DNA of 64,000 nt, taken from positions 674,001 to 738,000 of the forward strand of contig CM035319.1 in the NCBI GenBank assembly GCA_000497125.2, in the 5' to 3' direction. Source of the DNA: Spironucleus salmonicida (Eukaryota; Fornicata; Diplomonadida; Hexamitidae). Below are positions 1 to 10,864 of the stretch, one piece after another (the stretch's first letter is position 1; each line of letters starts with the position of its first letter). Made by a program: the position numbers and the translations under genes. A model generated the notes under the pieces. That model was not told where the DNA came from. It searched no databases and worked only from the letters and a program-made list of their open reading frames with translations.

Positions 1-610
1 TAATTTCCCCGCATGATGCTACTGAAATTCCAGAAATTTTGACATCATTAAATATTTCAAGTTTTTCAATTTATTTATCTTCAGAGTCAAAGTGTAAAAG
101 ATTGGGAACTGTAACAATAACACCTTTATTTGTTGAAATATATGCAAGATTAGAATTATCTGGATGAAATGAAATATCTGTATGGCCCTAAGCTTGATTG
201 AAAGTTTTATTATTTGTCAGATAATACTAATAATGAAATGAGAAATCATATGTATTATAAAGATAGATAGAACCATGATTTGTTCCTACGAAAAGAAAAC
301 GCCCATCCGGATTATATCTCGAAAATATTAAATCAGCATATTATTTTTACTACTAATGCTTAATTTCACACTTTCTCCTATTAACATATTTAGTAAGAAT
401 TTAAGAAGGCTCGGTTATTAATCTATCTGAAGATTCTAATGGAGGTAGAGGAATTATGTTAAGGCGAAGTTAATTTAACAAGTTAAGAGATGAATATTTG
501 TTACAATATGCATGCTAAATATCTACAGTCTTATTCGATTTAGCTTTAGATGCTTCTGAACCATCACGACGAGGTTAATTTTATCTATTATTAAACCCTC
601 TTGGTTGCAT
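1..610 (-). CDS. WD40 protein, possibly WDR33/Pfs2-like, C-terminus cut by window edge
   Basis: About 203 codons are visible; the frame runs off the left edge of the window. It opens at an ATG whose complement lies at 608-610 and contains many TAA/TAG codons. An N-terminal basic and Gln-rich stretch is followed by a segment with WD-repeat character (RYNPDGRFLFVGTNHGSIYL), then HTDISFHPDNSNLAYIS. The order of a short 'PLPP' segment, a linker and a first blade ending in YNTYDFSF resembles the start of the WDR33/Pfs2 polyadenylation factor, whose first blade ends in a similar LWNGLTFNF element. WD40 membership is fairly safe; the WDR33 match is from memory of the family and is an inference. Confidence 0.6.
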
Positions 611-1441
611 TGTGAAGCGAATAAGGAAAGAGTAAATAAAATTATATTATTTGTTATATTTAGATTAATATTAATTTAAGCACTATATAAAAATTGAAAA
701 AATTAGTTTTGGATATTACTATTGCTATAATTTTATATAAAAATTATATCATAATAATAAATTACTGATATTTAGTTCTTTTTAAAAGAGTTCCGCCGGT
801 TTAGGTCTTATAATTAAAAAAGCAATTTTTACCAATTTTAAATTGTTATACAACAATGTATTGAAGTTTATCATAATGTAAATAATAGATTTAATTATAC
901 AAAAATATTATTATGAATATTATGAATATTATTTTTAAATAATTCAAATACTTAAAAATTCATATAGAATTACTATAAATTTCTTAAAATGTTTATTCTA
1001 TTCATACTCGAATTGCTGATTAGTTATAATAAATAGTGAAAATTTGTTTTAGATTACAGTATTGACTTAGATTTACTATAATAAAATGTATTAATTATCA
1101 AAATGCTAATAATAATAAAAGTTGAATTTATATATTTAGTAAGAGAGATAAATAACTGTATTGATTTTATAATCTTAGTGCATATATGACACTTAAATAA
1201 TATAATAATCTAAGAAGCGGTACTTCACACTTTGTATCATTCTCTAACATATTTGTTGTTGAGTCTATTTGCTTTAATTTAAACATTAAGAATGACATAA
1301 TTTATTGAGAGTATTTATTTAACCACTCAAATATATATATAAATTTGACTTAACATATTAGATATCTAATAATAAAAAAATTCAACTAAAAAACTAAACA
1401 ACCCATATTATAATGTATAGGTATAAATAAAACTTTCGCAA
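611..1441. other. AT-rich intergenic DNA, no gene seen
   Basis: Very AT-rich sequence with frequent TGA in all frames and no ATG-led frame of convincing composition. It probably contains the divergent promoters of the WD40 and Myb genes. Confidence 0.5.
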
Positions 1442-1747
1442 ATGTCAAAAAGGAAACTTCATATGTGGTCTCATGAAGATGAATAGAAGCTGATAGAAAC
1501 AATATTATAACGAGGTTTAAACTGGAAACATATCTGCTAGGATGTTTTTCCTAACGTATCACCTTCAGGAGTTAAAAATATGTATTATTTACTTCTGAAA
1601 ACTGATGAAAGATTCAAGGAATATATATAGTTTAATTTTAAACGAAAATCTACTATGTAATTAAATAACAACAAAGATAGATAACTTAAGAAGTAACCTT
1701 AAGAAAATTCTCATGAATTTCAAACTTAGCATGATCTAGAATTATGA
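1442..1747 (+). CDS. Small Myb/SANT-like DNA-binding protein
   Basis: 101 residues, ATG preceded by GCAA and ending in TGA. Residues about 8-50 form one Myb-like domain with the Trp/Leu pattern of a SANT repeat (MWSHEDEQKLIETILQRGLN, then WKHICQDVFP). The C-terminal half is Lys, Gln and Asn rich. Several glutamines are encoded by TAG or TAA, so a standard code would destroy the domain. Single-repeat Myb proteins are common in diplomonads. A second one lies at 32487-32765. The function as a transcription regulator is inferred from the family. It is followed at once by a coding-like stretch in another frame, so the gene may originally have been longer. Confidence 0.7.
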
Positions 1748-1767
1748 TTTATAATACTGAATAATGA

Positions 1768-2163
1768 GTAATAATTCGTTCACAATAATTTAGGCTAAAC
1801 GGTATTTGCTATAAGTTTATAGATTTTTTCAGATATCCTGAAGTAGTACTAATTAATTATATTGATTATCAACCAGTATTTACATACACACTAAGTCAAT
1901 AAGTTAGAAACATATTTTTAAAGAAATAATATCCATTTATTTAGAAATATTTTAAGTTTGATATTTCTAATGATCAGAACGTTTATATTAGTAAAATTAA
2001 TATATCTCAGAAAAATCTTATGGCTGATAAATTATATTATTATAATCAATATGTCATGTTCGTTCCATATATGTAATGTGAGTTAAATCAAATTTAACTA
2101 CCTTATTTATGTTATATATATAATATAGAAAAACGAGTAGTTACTTTGCGTCAGAAAGTTTGA
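1768..2163 (+). pseudogene. Coding-like remnant without a start, downstream of the Myb gene
   Basis: 131 sense codons free of TGA, starting right after a TGA at 1765-1767 and ending in TGA. The translation looks like a real protein (for example YKFIDFFRYPEVVLINYIDY and later VMFVPYMQCELNQIQLPYLC), but no ATG occurs until codon 80 or so. It lies 20 nt after the stop of the Myb gene and in a different frame. The simplest reading is the 3' half of a longer Myb-type gene separated by a frameshift; a separate gene with a non-ATG start or a spliced exon is also possible. Confidence 0.4.
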
Positions 2164-2441
2164 TACAATTTTGACTAATTTAATATTTTTGCAGAATAAA
2201 TAAATGAGAATAAACAGAATGAAGTTACTATTGATAAATTTATATGCATGAAAAATGTTTATACAATTTTAAATAAATCAACATCTTGGTAGACTAAGAA
2301 CTGAACATGTGTTGATTGTATTTCTAACGCCACCATTCCACTTTTCAGTCCCGCATACTTGACCACCCGCGATTTTGAATTATCGCACCCTAATACTTAA
2401 TGATATAAGTTATAAGCACATCACTCTTTTCCTTTTACAAA

Positions 2442-2708
2442 ATGAAAGCGCGCAAACTTAGGTACTATTCCACCTATCCCGACCTGTTCAAGCTCAAGGG
2501 CGCGACTGCGACATATGCTATCCCAGAGCGGGACCGCTACTTCGTGGAGAAGATCCAGTGCAAGGCGGCTGATCTGCTAGGGGAGCTGAATAACACGATC
2601 AGCAGGAAGCACGCAGAGACGACTCCGGTGTGCTCAGGCGTGTCGATCGTGGGAGATGACCCATGGTACGACCTCTGCGGCTTCAGTTTCCAGGACGTAG
2701 CCTATTGA
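2442..2708 (+). CDS. Hypothetical 88-residue protein
   Basis: Start ACAAAATG, stop TGA, no TAR codons. The first gene in this part with balanced base composition, standing between AT-rich flanks. The sequence has a basic N-terminus (MKARKLRYYS) and a Cys/Asp-containing tail (DDPWYDLCGFSFQDVAY). No family recognised. Followed at 146 nt by another very small gene on the same strand. Confidence 0.55.
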   Translation: MKARKLRYYSTYPDLFKLKGATATYAIPERDRYFVEKIQCKAADLLGELNNTISRKHAETTPVCSGVSIVGDDPWYDLCGFSFQDVAY

Positions 2709-2854
2709 GTGATATTTGCGTATTCTGGGCGAGCTTCCCGTTCGGCTAAGAGATAAACTAACTTTAACCGTGAGACTATCCCAATACCTATTTGTTGGTT
2801 TCTAAAGTTTTATCTCTACTATGTATATAAATAGAATCCAAATTCTATCTCAAA

Positions 2855-2986
2855 ATGGATAGGCAGGCGGTAAAGATCAGGTGCCCCAGAACCGACTCCT
2901 ACGCGATAGAGCCCATATCCCTAACAGGATCGGGGTGCAACGAGGCCCCGCTGGAGATGCTTTGCCTAGAAAAGGAAGTGGAGTGA
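2855..2986 (+). CDS. 43-residue small protein of the RTDSY/EAPLE pair
   Basis: Start CTCAAAATG, stop TGA, preceded by an AT-rich TATATAAATAGA stretch. It carries PRTDSY near residue 11 and EAPLEML near residue 31. The same two words in the same order occur in the 36-residue product at 3734-3844, so the two are probably paralogues. No known domain; function unknown. Confidence 0.5.
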   Translation: MDRQAVKIRCPRTDSYAIEPISLTGSGCNEAPLEMLCLEKEVE

Positions 2987-3733
2987 TTACGTTCATTACT
3001 GTGGTGGGATGCTGTTTTTAACGGGCGGTGGCAGTAGTAGCGCTGGGCGTCTATAGGGAAGCGCAGACGAATCATGCACCTGCCTATTAGAGCCTAGCAA
3101 AAAACCCACTTGGAGGTGTCGTGCTCGTGGCACTGCTGAATAGGTCTGAGAACAGCAAAAGGCCAGACGTGGCAGCGCGGCGGGAGCCTAGTGGTTCCGG
3201 GTGTAGGGAACCGCGTCCAAGCAGGAGGGCGGATGGAACGGGAAGGTTTCGTCCGGCAACACATACGCCGCTAAGCCTCTACTCTCAGCACACGCGCGGC
3301 CAGAGACATTTTAAACCACACTTTCCAGCAAGTTGAACCTGTACTAAATTTTGATAAGGTATATCGCCAGATATAATACCGATTTTTCGCTCAAGCGGCA
3401 CGGTTTAAAAAAGGTAATATCGAGAATTATCAGTATACGATGCATTATGTTTGCAAACCTAAAGATCCGAGTACCAGAATCCTAGACAACGCGGGCATAA
3501 AAATAATATTCGATATTACTAAACTCACTAAGTTTCCAAATCCCTCCACTAGTTATATATTTTATTTTAACCAGGTGGTATTGTAATCTTCGTTAGTAGA
3601 AAACCGTAAAATTGTGTATTACAAAAAAATACTTGCGTATATATACCAATATCCCACTATTAGCGAAAAACTGTATACTCTGATTTACCGATCGCCCGCA
3701 TAGTATACTAAACAAACTATCCCGTTCTCAGAA
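2987..3733. other. Intergenic stretch, GC-rich then AT-rich
   Basis: 2987-3340 is GC-rich with open frames on both strands but no ATG-led frame with a gene-like start; 3340-3733 is AT-rich. Nothing supportable was seen. Confidence 0.4.
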
Positions 3734-3844
3734 ATGGGTAAACTGTCGCGGACCGACTCCTACTGTGACCTGTCAAGCTTCGGCGACGAAGCGCCCCTAG
3801 AGTGGCTGGTGAGCTAGCCCAGCATCGAATTTTTCGCCGAGTGA
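3734..3844 (+). CDS. 36-residue small protein of the RTDSY/EAPLE pair
   Basis: Start CAGAAATG, stop TGA, one in-frame TAG. It has SRTDSY at residue 5 and DEAPLEWLV at residue 19, matching the product at 2855-2986 in motif order. The stop lies 6 nt from the stop of the convergent E3 ligase gene. Acidic, no membrane segment. Function unknown. Confidence 0.5.
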
Positions 3845-3850
3845 GTTGTT

Positions 3851-5023
3851 TCATGTCCTTACGTCATCCCCCTCTTCCTCCTCCTCGCTGTCAAAGTACG
3901 CCTCGCTGCTGTCGTCGTTCCCGTCGCGCCCGAACAGCTAGATATTGATGTCGTCGTACAGCGCCTCCAGTGTCTCCCCGCCGATATCCTGCCGTAGCAT
4001 CTCCTCCACGATGCAGCGCATCTCTCGGTACTCCAGCAGCTCCAGAACCGCCCCCAGGCCCAGCGGCCGCCGCAGCTCCACGAAATCTGCAAATTGCAGT
4101 CTGTATGTTTAGTACTCCTCGGACGTCGCGCTGCCGCGCCGCTCGCTATTGGTAAAGCGGCAGCGCTGGCACACGCCCACGGGACCAGCGCAAGGGAACG
4201 TTCCGCTGCAGTCGAAGCAGTAAAAGTGATCGAAAACACGCGGACAAAGCAACCCAGCGTTGAGCTTCCGTGCTTCCTGAAGGAGGGCATGCTTCTCAGC
4301 CCCGGAGAGCATCGCCATGCGGCATACGGGGCACTGAAAGGAATTAAGTTTCTACGCGCAGGCCTCGTGGACTATATGCATGCATGGGGTCGCACGGAGC
4401 AACTTCAACGAGGCAGTGACTGGCTCCAGGCAGCACGCACACGCCTCGCCGCCGGGGCAGAGCGCTGCGAAGTGGCAGGTCTCGCACGAATTGCAGTGGG
4501 AAGGGAGCGGTATGAGTGAGTAAATACTGCAAATTTAGCACATATGCCGGAATAGCTGCGCGCCACAAGGGCAGGAGGTGTCGTGTACTACGGCATGGCA
4601 GATCGCACATCGCACGGACTCGAGCTGGAACTGGTGGGCCTCCTCCGCATCATGGCAGAATCTACATCTGTAAACATTCTTACATGTCGCGCAAACCAAC
4701 TCGCAGCTGCTGGATACGTGCTCGCATGAAGTGCTCTCTAATACCTGCTGCTCCTCATAGATTACGGAAACGGGGTCAGCCCTATCTAGCCATGCAGGTT
4801 GGTAGGTGGTACTTTGCAAGAAGGATTCTTCGAGTTGGATGACAGACATTGACGGTTTAAAAAGCGCCAACGGGAATGCCGGCTGTGGATACTTGAGGCA
4901 CTGGTAGTCGTGCGGAACTGCAAGTTATAATATAACTAAAATAACTTTGTTCGATTTGGCGTAGTAAGGCAGTGCTGGGTTCCCCACTACGTAGAGTATT
5001 CTTTAGAACAGTTTTCCTTTCAT
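3851..5023 (-). CDS. RCHY1/PIRH2-like E3 ubiquitin ligase (CHY, CTCHY and RING zinc fingers)
   Basis: 390 residues from the ATG at 5023, or 332 from the ATG at 4849; both are in frame and the choice is unresolved. From the inner start the order is: CHY zinc finger (CEHVSSSC...CATCKNVYRCRFCHD), paired CxxC knuckles (RCAICHAVVHDTSCPCGAQL), CTCHY part (HCNSCETCHFAALC), RING-H2-like finger (CACCLEPV...PCMHIVHEACA...CPVCRM), then CFDCSGTFPCAG and an acidic tail. This is the RCHY1/PIRH2 domain order, a ubiquitin ligase family. At least four in-frame TAA/TAG codons are read as Gln. Convergent with a tiny gene 6 nt away. Confidence 0.85.
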
Positions 5024-5176
5024 GGACTAATACAGGTTACTACAGATATAATAATACAGTTATTTAAATAACACCATTTCAGTAGTTTTTTGTTTTTGAG
5101 CGAGTGGAAATGGGGTTGAGTGGGTTGGTTGAGGGATGATTTAATAAGATCAGAAGGAGAAATAAAATAAGATGAT

Positions 5177-5512
5177 TCAATCATATCCCTACTGTACAAA
5201 CCTCCATTATCCATTAACTTGCCCAAATTTTTAAAAACTTGCACTTCCAACTAGTAAAGGAACAGCACTGATAGCTGCTATCCAGCTTTGCATTTTAGAT
5301 CTTCTATCTTCAATAAACTCCAACTGACTACCTCCCATTAAAAAATGCTTTTGAGGTGGTAATGGTGGAAGTTCAAGCCCTGAATTTGAAAGTTCGGCAT
5401 AAAGGCCTTTCAGATCATTAAAACGCCTTCTCACCATGAAGTATCGAGAATCTTCACGTAAAACTGATGAGGTTTAGCATGCGAAAATAACTCTATAATC
5501 AACAAAATCGTG
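5177..5512 (-). CDS. PX-domain (phosphoinositide-binding) protein, start unresolved
   Basis: The frame shows a PX domain: a first strand ending YRVIFACQTSSVLREDSRYF, then VRRRFNDLKGLYAELSNSGL, the PPLPPQKHF proline turn, and EDRRSKMQSWIAAISAVPLL. The RRRFNDL element matches the PX motif that binds phosphatidylinositol 3-phosphate. It ends in TGA at 5177-5179. The only in-frame ATG (5437) falls inside the domain; the frame stays open upstream to beyond 5760 without another ATG before the divergent gene. A lost start, a hidden intron or a non-ATG start are possible. The stated 5' limit is the start of recognisable homology. Confidence 0.65.
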
Positions 5513-5754
5513 CAATTGACCTTAATGTGTTTATGGTTAATCGACTATAACCTATTAGACGTTCTAAATTAAATTATCAGTCACAAAAGTTAGAGGAGTT
5601 CCCCAAAATACGGTAGATTCTTATTAAGTCAAAATATTAAGTTAACGTGTTAGAGCTGCACAAGAATCACGAGATACCGATAATTATGTATCAATATCTT
5701 ATGATTATTATAATTACTGAAGAGTTTGCTCCACATTAATTAAAAGTTCTTAAA

Positions 5755-6147
5755 ATGGCTGAGGATGTTGACGAACTTAGTCATCGACCGCTGCTAATTA
5801 TTATAGTAATTGCTATGCATATTATATTTGTAATGGATATGATGATTGAAGCTAAGAAATAAGATAAGATGCATTATCATAAGAGTCACGATATTAATCA
5901 TACAGTATGTAAATATTTGTCATTTTTGATTTATAATGAGAAGAGGAAAATAATTTTGTGGGAAGATTAAATTTTATATTAGAAATAAATTTATTTTTAT
6001 TTTAAAACTAAATTAATAATTTTATATTTAAATTAAAAGTAATATTTAACTATTTTTACATAATTATAATATACATAATTTTATATAAAATATAAACTAC
6101 AAACTCCCTTCAGCTTTTGTGTACAGAAATCGACTTAGATTAATTGA
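5755..6147 (+). CDS. Small single-pass membrane protein
   Basis: 130 residues from TTAAAATG to TGA. The first 45 residues look coding: a short acidic head, one hydrophobic segment at about residues 12-31 (LLIIIVIAMHIIFVMDMMI), then a Lys/His-rich stretch. The rest is AT-driven sequence with many TAA/TAG codons, so the true length is less certain. Lies just outside the left arm of IR1. Family unknown. Confidence 0.45.
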
Positions 6148-6456
6148 CCGATTACTATAATATTAAAGAATGATTAATATCACACAATATCCCTTTAATT
6201 TAACCTCATTGTACCCAGTACTTTTAAACACTATGATAGTAATCGTATTATACGTTTTCACATAGGATATAAAACATGTCGCGAAGTACTAGAAGGCGAC
6301 CTCCCTCCTAAATGGAGCGAGCCCCGCGCCCCGGCATACCCTGCCCACACATACTCCCTTTACCCATCCCAGCAGACCCCATTCCAAGGCCTCTCTGCCC
6401 TCCAGCCCGCGCCGTGCTCGGCTCCCCTGCGAACGTGGCCGCTGCGACTCCACAAA

Positions 6457-8448
6457 ATGTCTATCAGCGTGGACCACCTGTCCTACTCGGTGCCTGAGGG
6501 CCTGCGCTAGAAGCTGCACGCCGCCTCCCGGTACCGCTACCGGCGCCAGGAGTTCTGCCAGGCGGAGGAGCCCTTCAAGCCGATCCTGCGGGACATCTCG
6601 CTGGACGTGCAGCCGGGGGAGTTCGTGGCTATCATCGGGTCCTCGGGCTGCGGGAAGACCTCGCTGATCAACATCGTGTGCAACCGGCTCTACACGAAGA
6701 CCTTCTCGGGCGAGGTGCGCTTCAACGGCAAGCGCGTGGGGCCCTGGATCAAGCGCCGCCTGGGCTACGTGCAGCAGGAGGACATCCTGGGCGCGGAGGA
6801 GACCGTCTTCGAGGCGGTGAAGTTCGTGGCGGACCTGAAGCTGCCCGGCCGCCACCACGAGGAGCTCACCGACCGCACGCTGGCCTCGCTCGGCCTGGCC
6901 CACGTCCGCGACTCCCTCATCGGGGCGCCGGCGGGCCAGGGCTTCTCGGCGGGGGCGAACAAGAGCGGGATCTCGGGGGGCGAGCGGCGGCGGACCAGCA
7001 TCGCGCGCCAGATCGTGTCCGGGGCGGAGGTGCTGGTGCTGGACGAGTGCACGAGCGGGCTGGACGTGCACACCGCGAACCAGCTCATCGCGACGCTGAA
7101 GGGGCTCAGCGGGCGCCCCTACGACCAGTTCACGAGCCCCGACTCGCAGCGCCACGGGCTCACGGTGCTGACCACGATCCACCAGCCCACCAGCCAGATG
7201 TGGGGGCTCTTCGACCGCGTGCTGGTCATGCGCCGCGGCCAGCTGCTCTTCAGCATCCCCGCCGCGGGCTTCCTGGAGCGCGCGCGCAGTGCCGGCGTGA
7301 GCCTGCCCGAGAACGTGAACCCCGCCGACTTCCTCATCGAGCTGCTCGCGGACCCCTCTCAGGAGGCCGTGGTGGAGCGGCTCGCGGCGGAGTTCCGGCA
7401 GGCCGCGCCAGTGCCAGTCCGGCTGGCTGTGCTGGAGACCGCCGAGACGGTGGACCCGGACGGCGTGGACGGGCGCGCGGTGCTGGGCTACACGCTGTCG
7501 GCGGGCCAGCAGTACGGCGCGTACCGGGCGGACCGCAAGTTCGGGCTGCTGCCGCACGCGCTGATCTCGGCGTACGAGGTGCTGCACTACGAGGCGAAGT
7601 ACGTGCAGAGCTACCAGGCGCAGTTCGGCGTGCTGCTCTCGCGGGCGGTGCGGCAGCAGGTGCGCAACCCGGTGCTGTTCTTCCGCTTCCTGCTGCAGTA
7701 CACGGTGGTGGCGCTCTTCGCGGGCTCGCTGTGGTGGCGGCTGGGCTACACCTACACGGCGGTGGGGAACCGCATCGGGGCGGTGTTCTTCATCCAGATC
7801 ACGCTGGTGTTCCCGCCCTCGGCGGACGCTGCGCAGCGCTGGTTCCAGAAGCGGCAGGTGTACCTGGCGGAGCACGCGCAGGGGCTGTACGGCACGGCGG
7901 GGTTCTTCCTGGCGGAGCTGCTGGTGGACCTGCCGGTGTACGTGTTCATGGTGTTCTACACGATCGTGATCGCGTACTTCATGGTGAACATGAACAGCTC
8001 GCTCCAGCTGTGCCTGCTGCTGGGCGTGCAGTTCCTGCTCATGCTGTACAGCACGCTCTTCCTCGCGCTCTTCTTCCAGTTCGTCTTCAACTCCTTCGTC
8101 GCCGCGATCGCCGTGTTCATGACCACCGTCAGCATCCTCTTCACCTTCGCCGGGCCCTACATCAACCCCAGCTCCGTGCCCTCCTACTGGAGCTGGATGC
8201 CCTGGGTCAGCCAGTTCGCCTACATGTTCCGCGCCTACCTGTACCTCATCCTCCACGGCCAGGACGTGGTGTGCGACCCCGGCCAGAGCTGCCCGCTCGA
8301 CTCGGGGGCCACCATGTTCGAGCTCTACGGGCAGCAGGGCTGGACGCTGCTCAGCGCCACGCTCACCAACGTCGGCTACACCGCCGGCGTGATCGCGCTC
8401 TTCGCCTGCGCGTCCTACCTCATGCTGCGCTACCGCCGCTTCTCCTGA
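6457..8448 (+). CDS. ABCG-type half ABC transporter (left IR1 copy)
   Basis: 663 residues from CTCCACAAAATG to TGA. Codon 18 is TAG, read as Gln. N-terminal ATPase domain: Walker A GSSGCGKTS, Q-loop YVQQED, signature SGGERRRTS, Walker B VLVLDECTSGLD, and His-loop TTIHQPTSQ. The C-terminal half has an ABC2 membrane domain with about six hydrophobic segments and a Cys-containing loop before the last one (CDPGQSCPLD). This one-ATPase, one-membrane layout in that order is the ABCG/White half-transporter, which works as a dimer to export lipids or drugs. A second copy is on the other arm. First of four head-to-tail genes spaced by 19 to 88 nt. Confidence 0.95.
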
Positions 8449-8467
8449 CGCTCCCTTCCACCCTACA

Positions 8468-8935
8468 ATGAAGTTCGCGTCGCTGCTGGTGTTCGCCGCG
8501 GCCCCGCTCGCCCTCGCGGCCCAGATGACCGTGATCTGCTCCGTGGTGCGGCTCATGCCCGGCTGCCCCGCCCCCGTGGACGCCTGGGTGGCCCTGCTCC
8601 GCGCGCACGGCGCCTACAGGCCCACCGTGCTGCTCGGCTACGCGGCCAACCTCGCCGCCGTGGTGCACGCCCTGCTGCTGGCGGTGCTCTGGGGCCTCGA
8701 GCGCCTGGCCCGCGCGCACCGCCGCTGCCGCCTCCCGGCCTACCTGCTCACGCTGAGCCTCTGCCTCTCGCTCGTGCAGGCGGAGTTCCGCACCGTGCCC
8801 GACCTGCTCGTCGTGGTGCTCAACGAGCGCCTCCTGGCCCTCCTGCGCGCCGCCGCCCGGCAGCTCGGGGGGATCGCGGTGGCCGGCCGGCTCCTCCTCC
8901 AGCAGGTGGGAGCGGAGGTGCTGGACGCCGAGTGA
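8468..8935 (+). CDS. Hypothetical multi-pass membrane protein with signal-like N-terminus (left IR1 copy)
   Basis: 155 residues, starting 19 nt after the transporter stop at CCTACAATG and ending in TGA. The N-terminus is a signal-like hydrophobic segment (KFASLLVFAAAPLALAA). Further hydrophobic stretches lie near residues 55-75 (TVLLGYAANLAAVVHALLLA) and 90-105. The C-terminal part is amphipathic and Leu/Arg rich. The copy on the other arm differs by one residue (Leu versus Arg at codon 114). Family unknown; the tight spacing suggests a link to the transporter, but that is inference. Confidence 0.6.
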   Translation: MKFASLLVFAAAPLALAAQMTVICSVVRLMPGCPAPVDAWVALLRAHGAYRPTVLLGYAANLAAVVHALLLAVLWGLERLARAHRRCRLPAYLLTLSLCLSLVQAEFRTVPDLLVVVLNERLLALLRAAARQLGGIAVAGRLLLQQVGAEVLDAE

Positions 8936-9010
8936 CCTCCTTTCCTCTCCCGCAACTTGTGGTTCACCGTACCGAATTCGCTTCGGGCACATATCCGCCC
9001 TCCCCGAAGA

Positions 9011-9175
9011 ATGGACGAGCGGAAGGTGATCCAGCCCAGCTACTCCGAGTACCAGCGGATGTTCGACGGCGACAACCCCTCGGTCACCGAGATCTCCGCG
9101 CGCGGCAGCCAGAGCAACCTGCAGGACATCCTGGACGCCAACCTGGACGAGGCCTCGTCGCTCGCCTCCGAATGA
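9011..9175 (+). CDS. 54-residue acidic small protein (left IR1 copy)
   Basis: Start CCCTCCCCGAAGAATG, stop TGA. The product is Ser, Asp and Glu rich (for example QDILDANLDEASSLASE at the end), with no membrane segment. Same C-rich start context as its neighbours. Function unknown. Confidence 0.5.
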   Translation: MDERKVIQPSYSEYQRMFDGDNPSVTEISARGSQSNLQDILDANLDEASSLASE

Positions 9176-9263
9176 TTATTTCTCTTGCGGTACTCCACGG
9201 GCTGGGCATGGACCGCGGCACGCACCGGCCCCTGACATCGCGGCCCATCCTCGCCCCTCCAAA

Positions 9264-10100
9264 ATGCGGCGCCCGCACTCCCCGGTCCCGACGCGCTCCC
9301 TCGGCCCCAGCGCCCCGGCCCGGCCCGCCACGCACGCCGCGCGCAGGGTTCCTATAAGTATTAGATCAGAATCTCCCGTTCTGGTGCGTCTGCAGAACAC
9401 AATAGAACACCACAAGCTCGAAATTCACAACCAGCACGGTGTGGCGTTCCGGAACATCCTGACGAAGGAGGACTTCACACAGTTGCAGTTCTACCAGTAG
9501 GAGCTAGTCGATTTCGCACCTCAGAAGACGAGCAGGATTTTGAAGAATTTGAAGGCCAAAATCCAGCCCAGTTTCCACTCGCAACACCTCATTTTTTACA
9601 AGGTAAACCCCATCGCAACTCACTAGCTGGTGAAGCACAAGTCGCTAGAGCTCACCCAGTACTCGTCATATTTTGTGGGAATCTTGAACTCGAATAAGTT
9701 AAACTTTATGAGAAAAATCGTTGCCCGCTTCAGCCAGATGAAACAGTGTGACGTCGTTCCACCTATTTCGGAGGCTATTATCAACCGCATAACGCTGGTT
9801 TTGCCGAAGAATCTCGGGCCACGGCTTCTGGAAAAGGCGCAACGTGCGCTAGCTGACATGCAGAAAGCGTTTACGCTACTGTTTTTTGATGGTGGTGAGT
9901 TCATGAACTACCTATTTTTTCTCAAGTGGCAACTAAAAGCGGCATGCTTCACACTGTACTTGAATGATATTTTTCCCATAATAAGCATTTACCAGCAGGC
10001 GAATTAGAGAATTTTGTACTATTAGACCTTTGTGGTAATCAGAAAGTTTAACAAGGTCGACTCAATTTTCGGGGCCTAGGGTGATATGGTGAATTAGTGA
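9264..10100 (+). CDS. 278-residue hypothetical protein crossing the inner edge of IR1 left arm
   Basis: ATG in the context CCCCTCCAAAATG, stop TGA, with several TAR codons. The first 32 codons lie in the repeat (Arg/Pro-rich MRRPHSPVPTRSLG), and the remaining 246 in single-copy DNA. The body is helical (HKLEIHNQHGVAFRNILTKE, LVLPKNLGPRLLEKAQRAL) with no recognised family. The other arm keeps only the 32-codon head, then unrelated DNA. This suggests the left locus is the original and the right a copy broken inside this gene, unless the junction itself made a chimeric frame. Confidence 0.6.
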
Positions 10101-10555
10101 ATTAGGGGTAGCTGAGAAATGAAAATTTTAGTTTCGAGGCACAATAATAAAATAAGAGGTACGATTTATCTATGACTATTTATTAGCTATTAGTGGCGCT
10201 GAGTAGGGGAAATTAGTGTTTACGGCATTTAGTTAGCTAGTCATGTTGTTAAGTAAGTAAATAATTATATATAATAATGTTACATTATAATTATATAAAA
10301 TTAATTATTTACTTCATTTTAAGCTATTGTTTTCGTGGACATTTAGATTTCATTCTGGTAATTAAACTATATTTATAAATTTCTGAACCCTTTTTAAGAA
10401 TAGTTATAATACGAATCAAATAAGTGAAGTCTTAGCATTTATCATTATGTTACCAATAATATTATTGCTGGTTTCACTTTATAAAGAGGAGAAATTATAT
10501 AAAAACTAACTGCTTTAGCTTAATATGTATTGAATATAGTGATATTAAGTATAAA
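10101..10555. other. AT-rich intergenic DNA, no gene seen
   Basis: Frames on both strands are broken by TGA; the longest ATG-led frame is under 25 codons. Confidence 0.5.
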
Positions 10556-10864
10556 TCATATCAATACTTCATAGCAATGGACTTGAATATTCTCCAGAGC
10601 TGAAGTGAGCTTATCAAGTTTTTAATTCAAAATTTGAAGCTTTGATGTCTCTATTAGAATCAGTATTTCTAGCTTATCTAAAAGTCTATCTATATTAGGT
10701 GGGAAGCTAATACTCTTTTGAATTTAACTAGGAGATTTTATAAATTTAGGAACTAAGCAAGCACTATATATGTCTAGTGGAGTATGTATGAATTGTTATT
10801 TCATTTTAGTAGGGATGTTTTGCTTTTATTATCGATGTGAAATCGGATATGAATTGTTTTCCAT
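10556..10864 (-). CDS. 102-residue coiled-coil protein
   Basis: Start CGAAAATGG at 10864, stop TGA. Polar Gln-rich N-terminus, then HTPLDIYSACLVPKFIKSPS, then a heptad-like helix (IDRLLDKLEILILIETSKLQ followed by LNQKLDKLTSALENI). Six TAR codons within the frame. A second in-frame ATG lies at 10804. Family unknown; probably a structural or scaffold protein. Confidence 0.6.

Larger units (their letters stand above)
6292..9360. repeat. IR1 left arm (3.07 kb inverted repeat)
   Basis: Matches 15624-18688 in inverted orientation; inside the arm each position x corresponds to 24984 minus x. The outer edge is near GAAGGCGACCTCC with a 4-nt CTCC insertion absent from the other arm; the inner edge is at CCTATAAGT near 9360. 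I saw one substitution inside a gene (T at 8808, G in the other arm). The arm is GC-rich against AT-rich flanks. Confidence 0.95.

Noticed and set aside
6312-6497. 61-residue Pro-rich frame before the ABCG gene
   Set aside because: Overlaps the ABCG start by 41 nt in another frame and has no recognisable content.
6289-8556. 755-codon open frame on the minus strand, and 597-codon frame at 6678-8471
   Set aside because: Antisense and shifted frames of the ABCG gene; GC-rich DNA has few stops in any frame. Composition is His/Arg/Glu or Ala/Arg repeats without domains.
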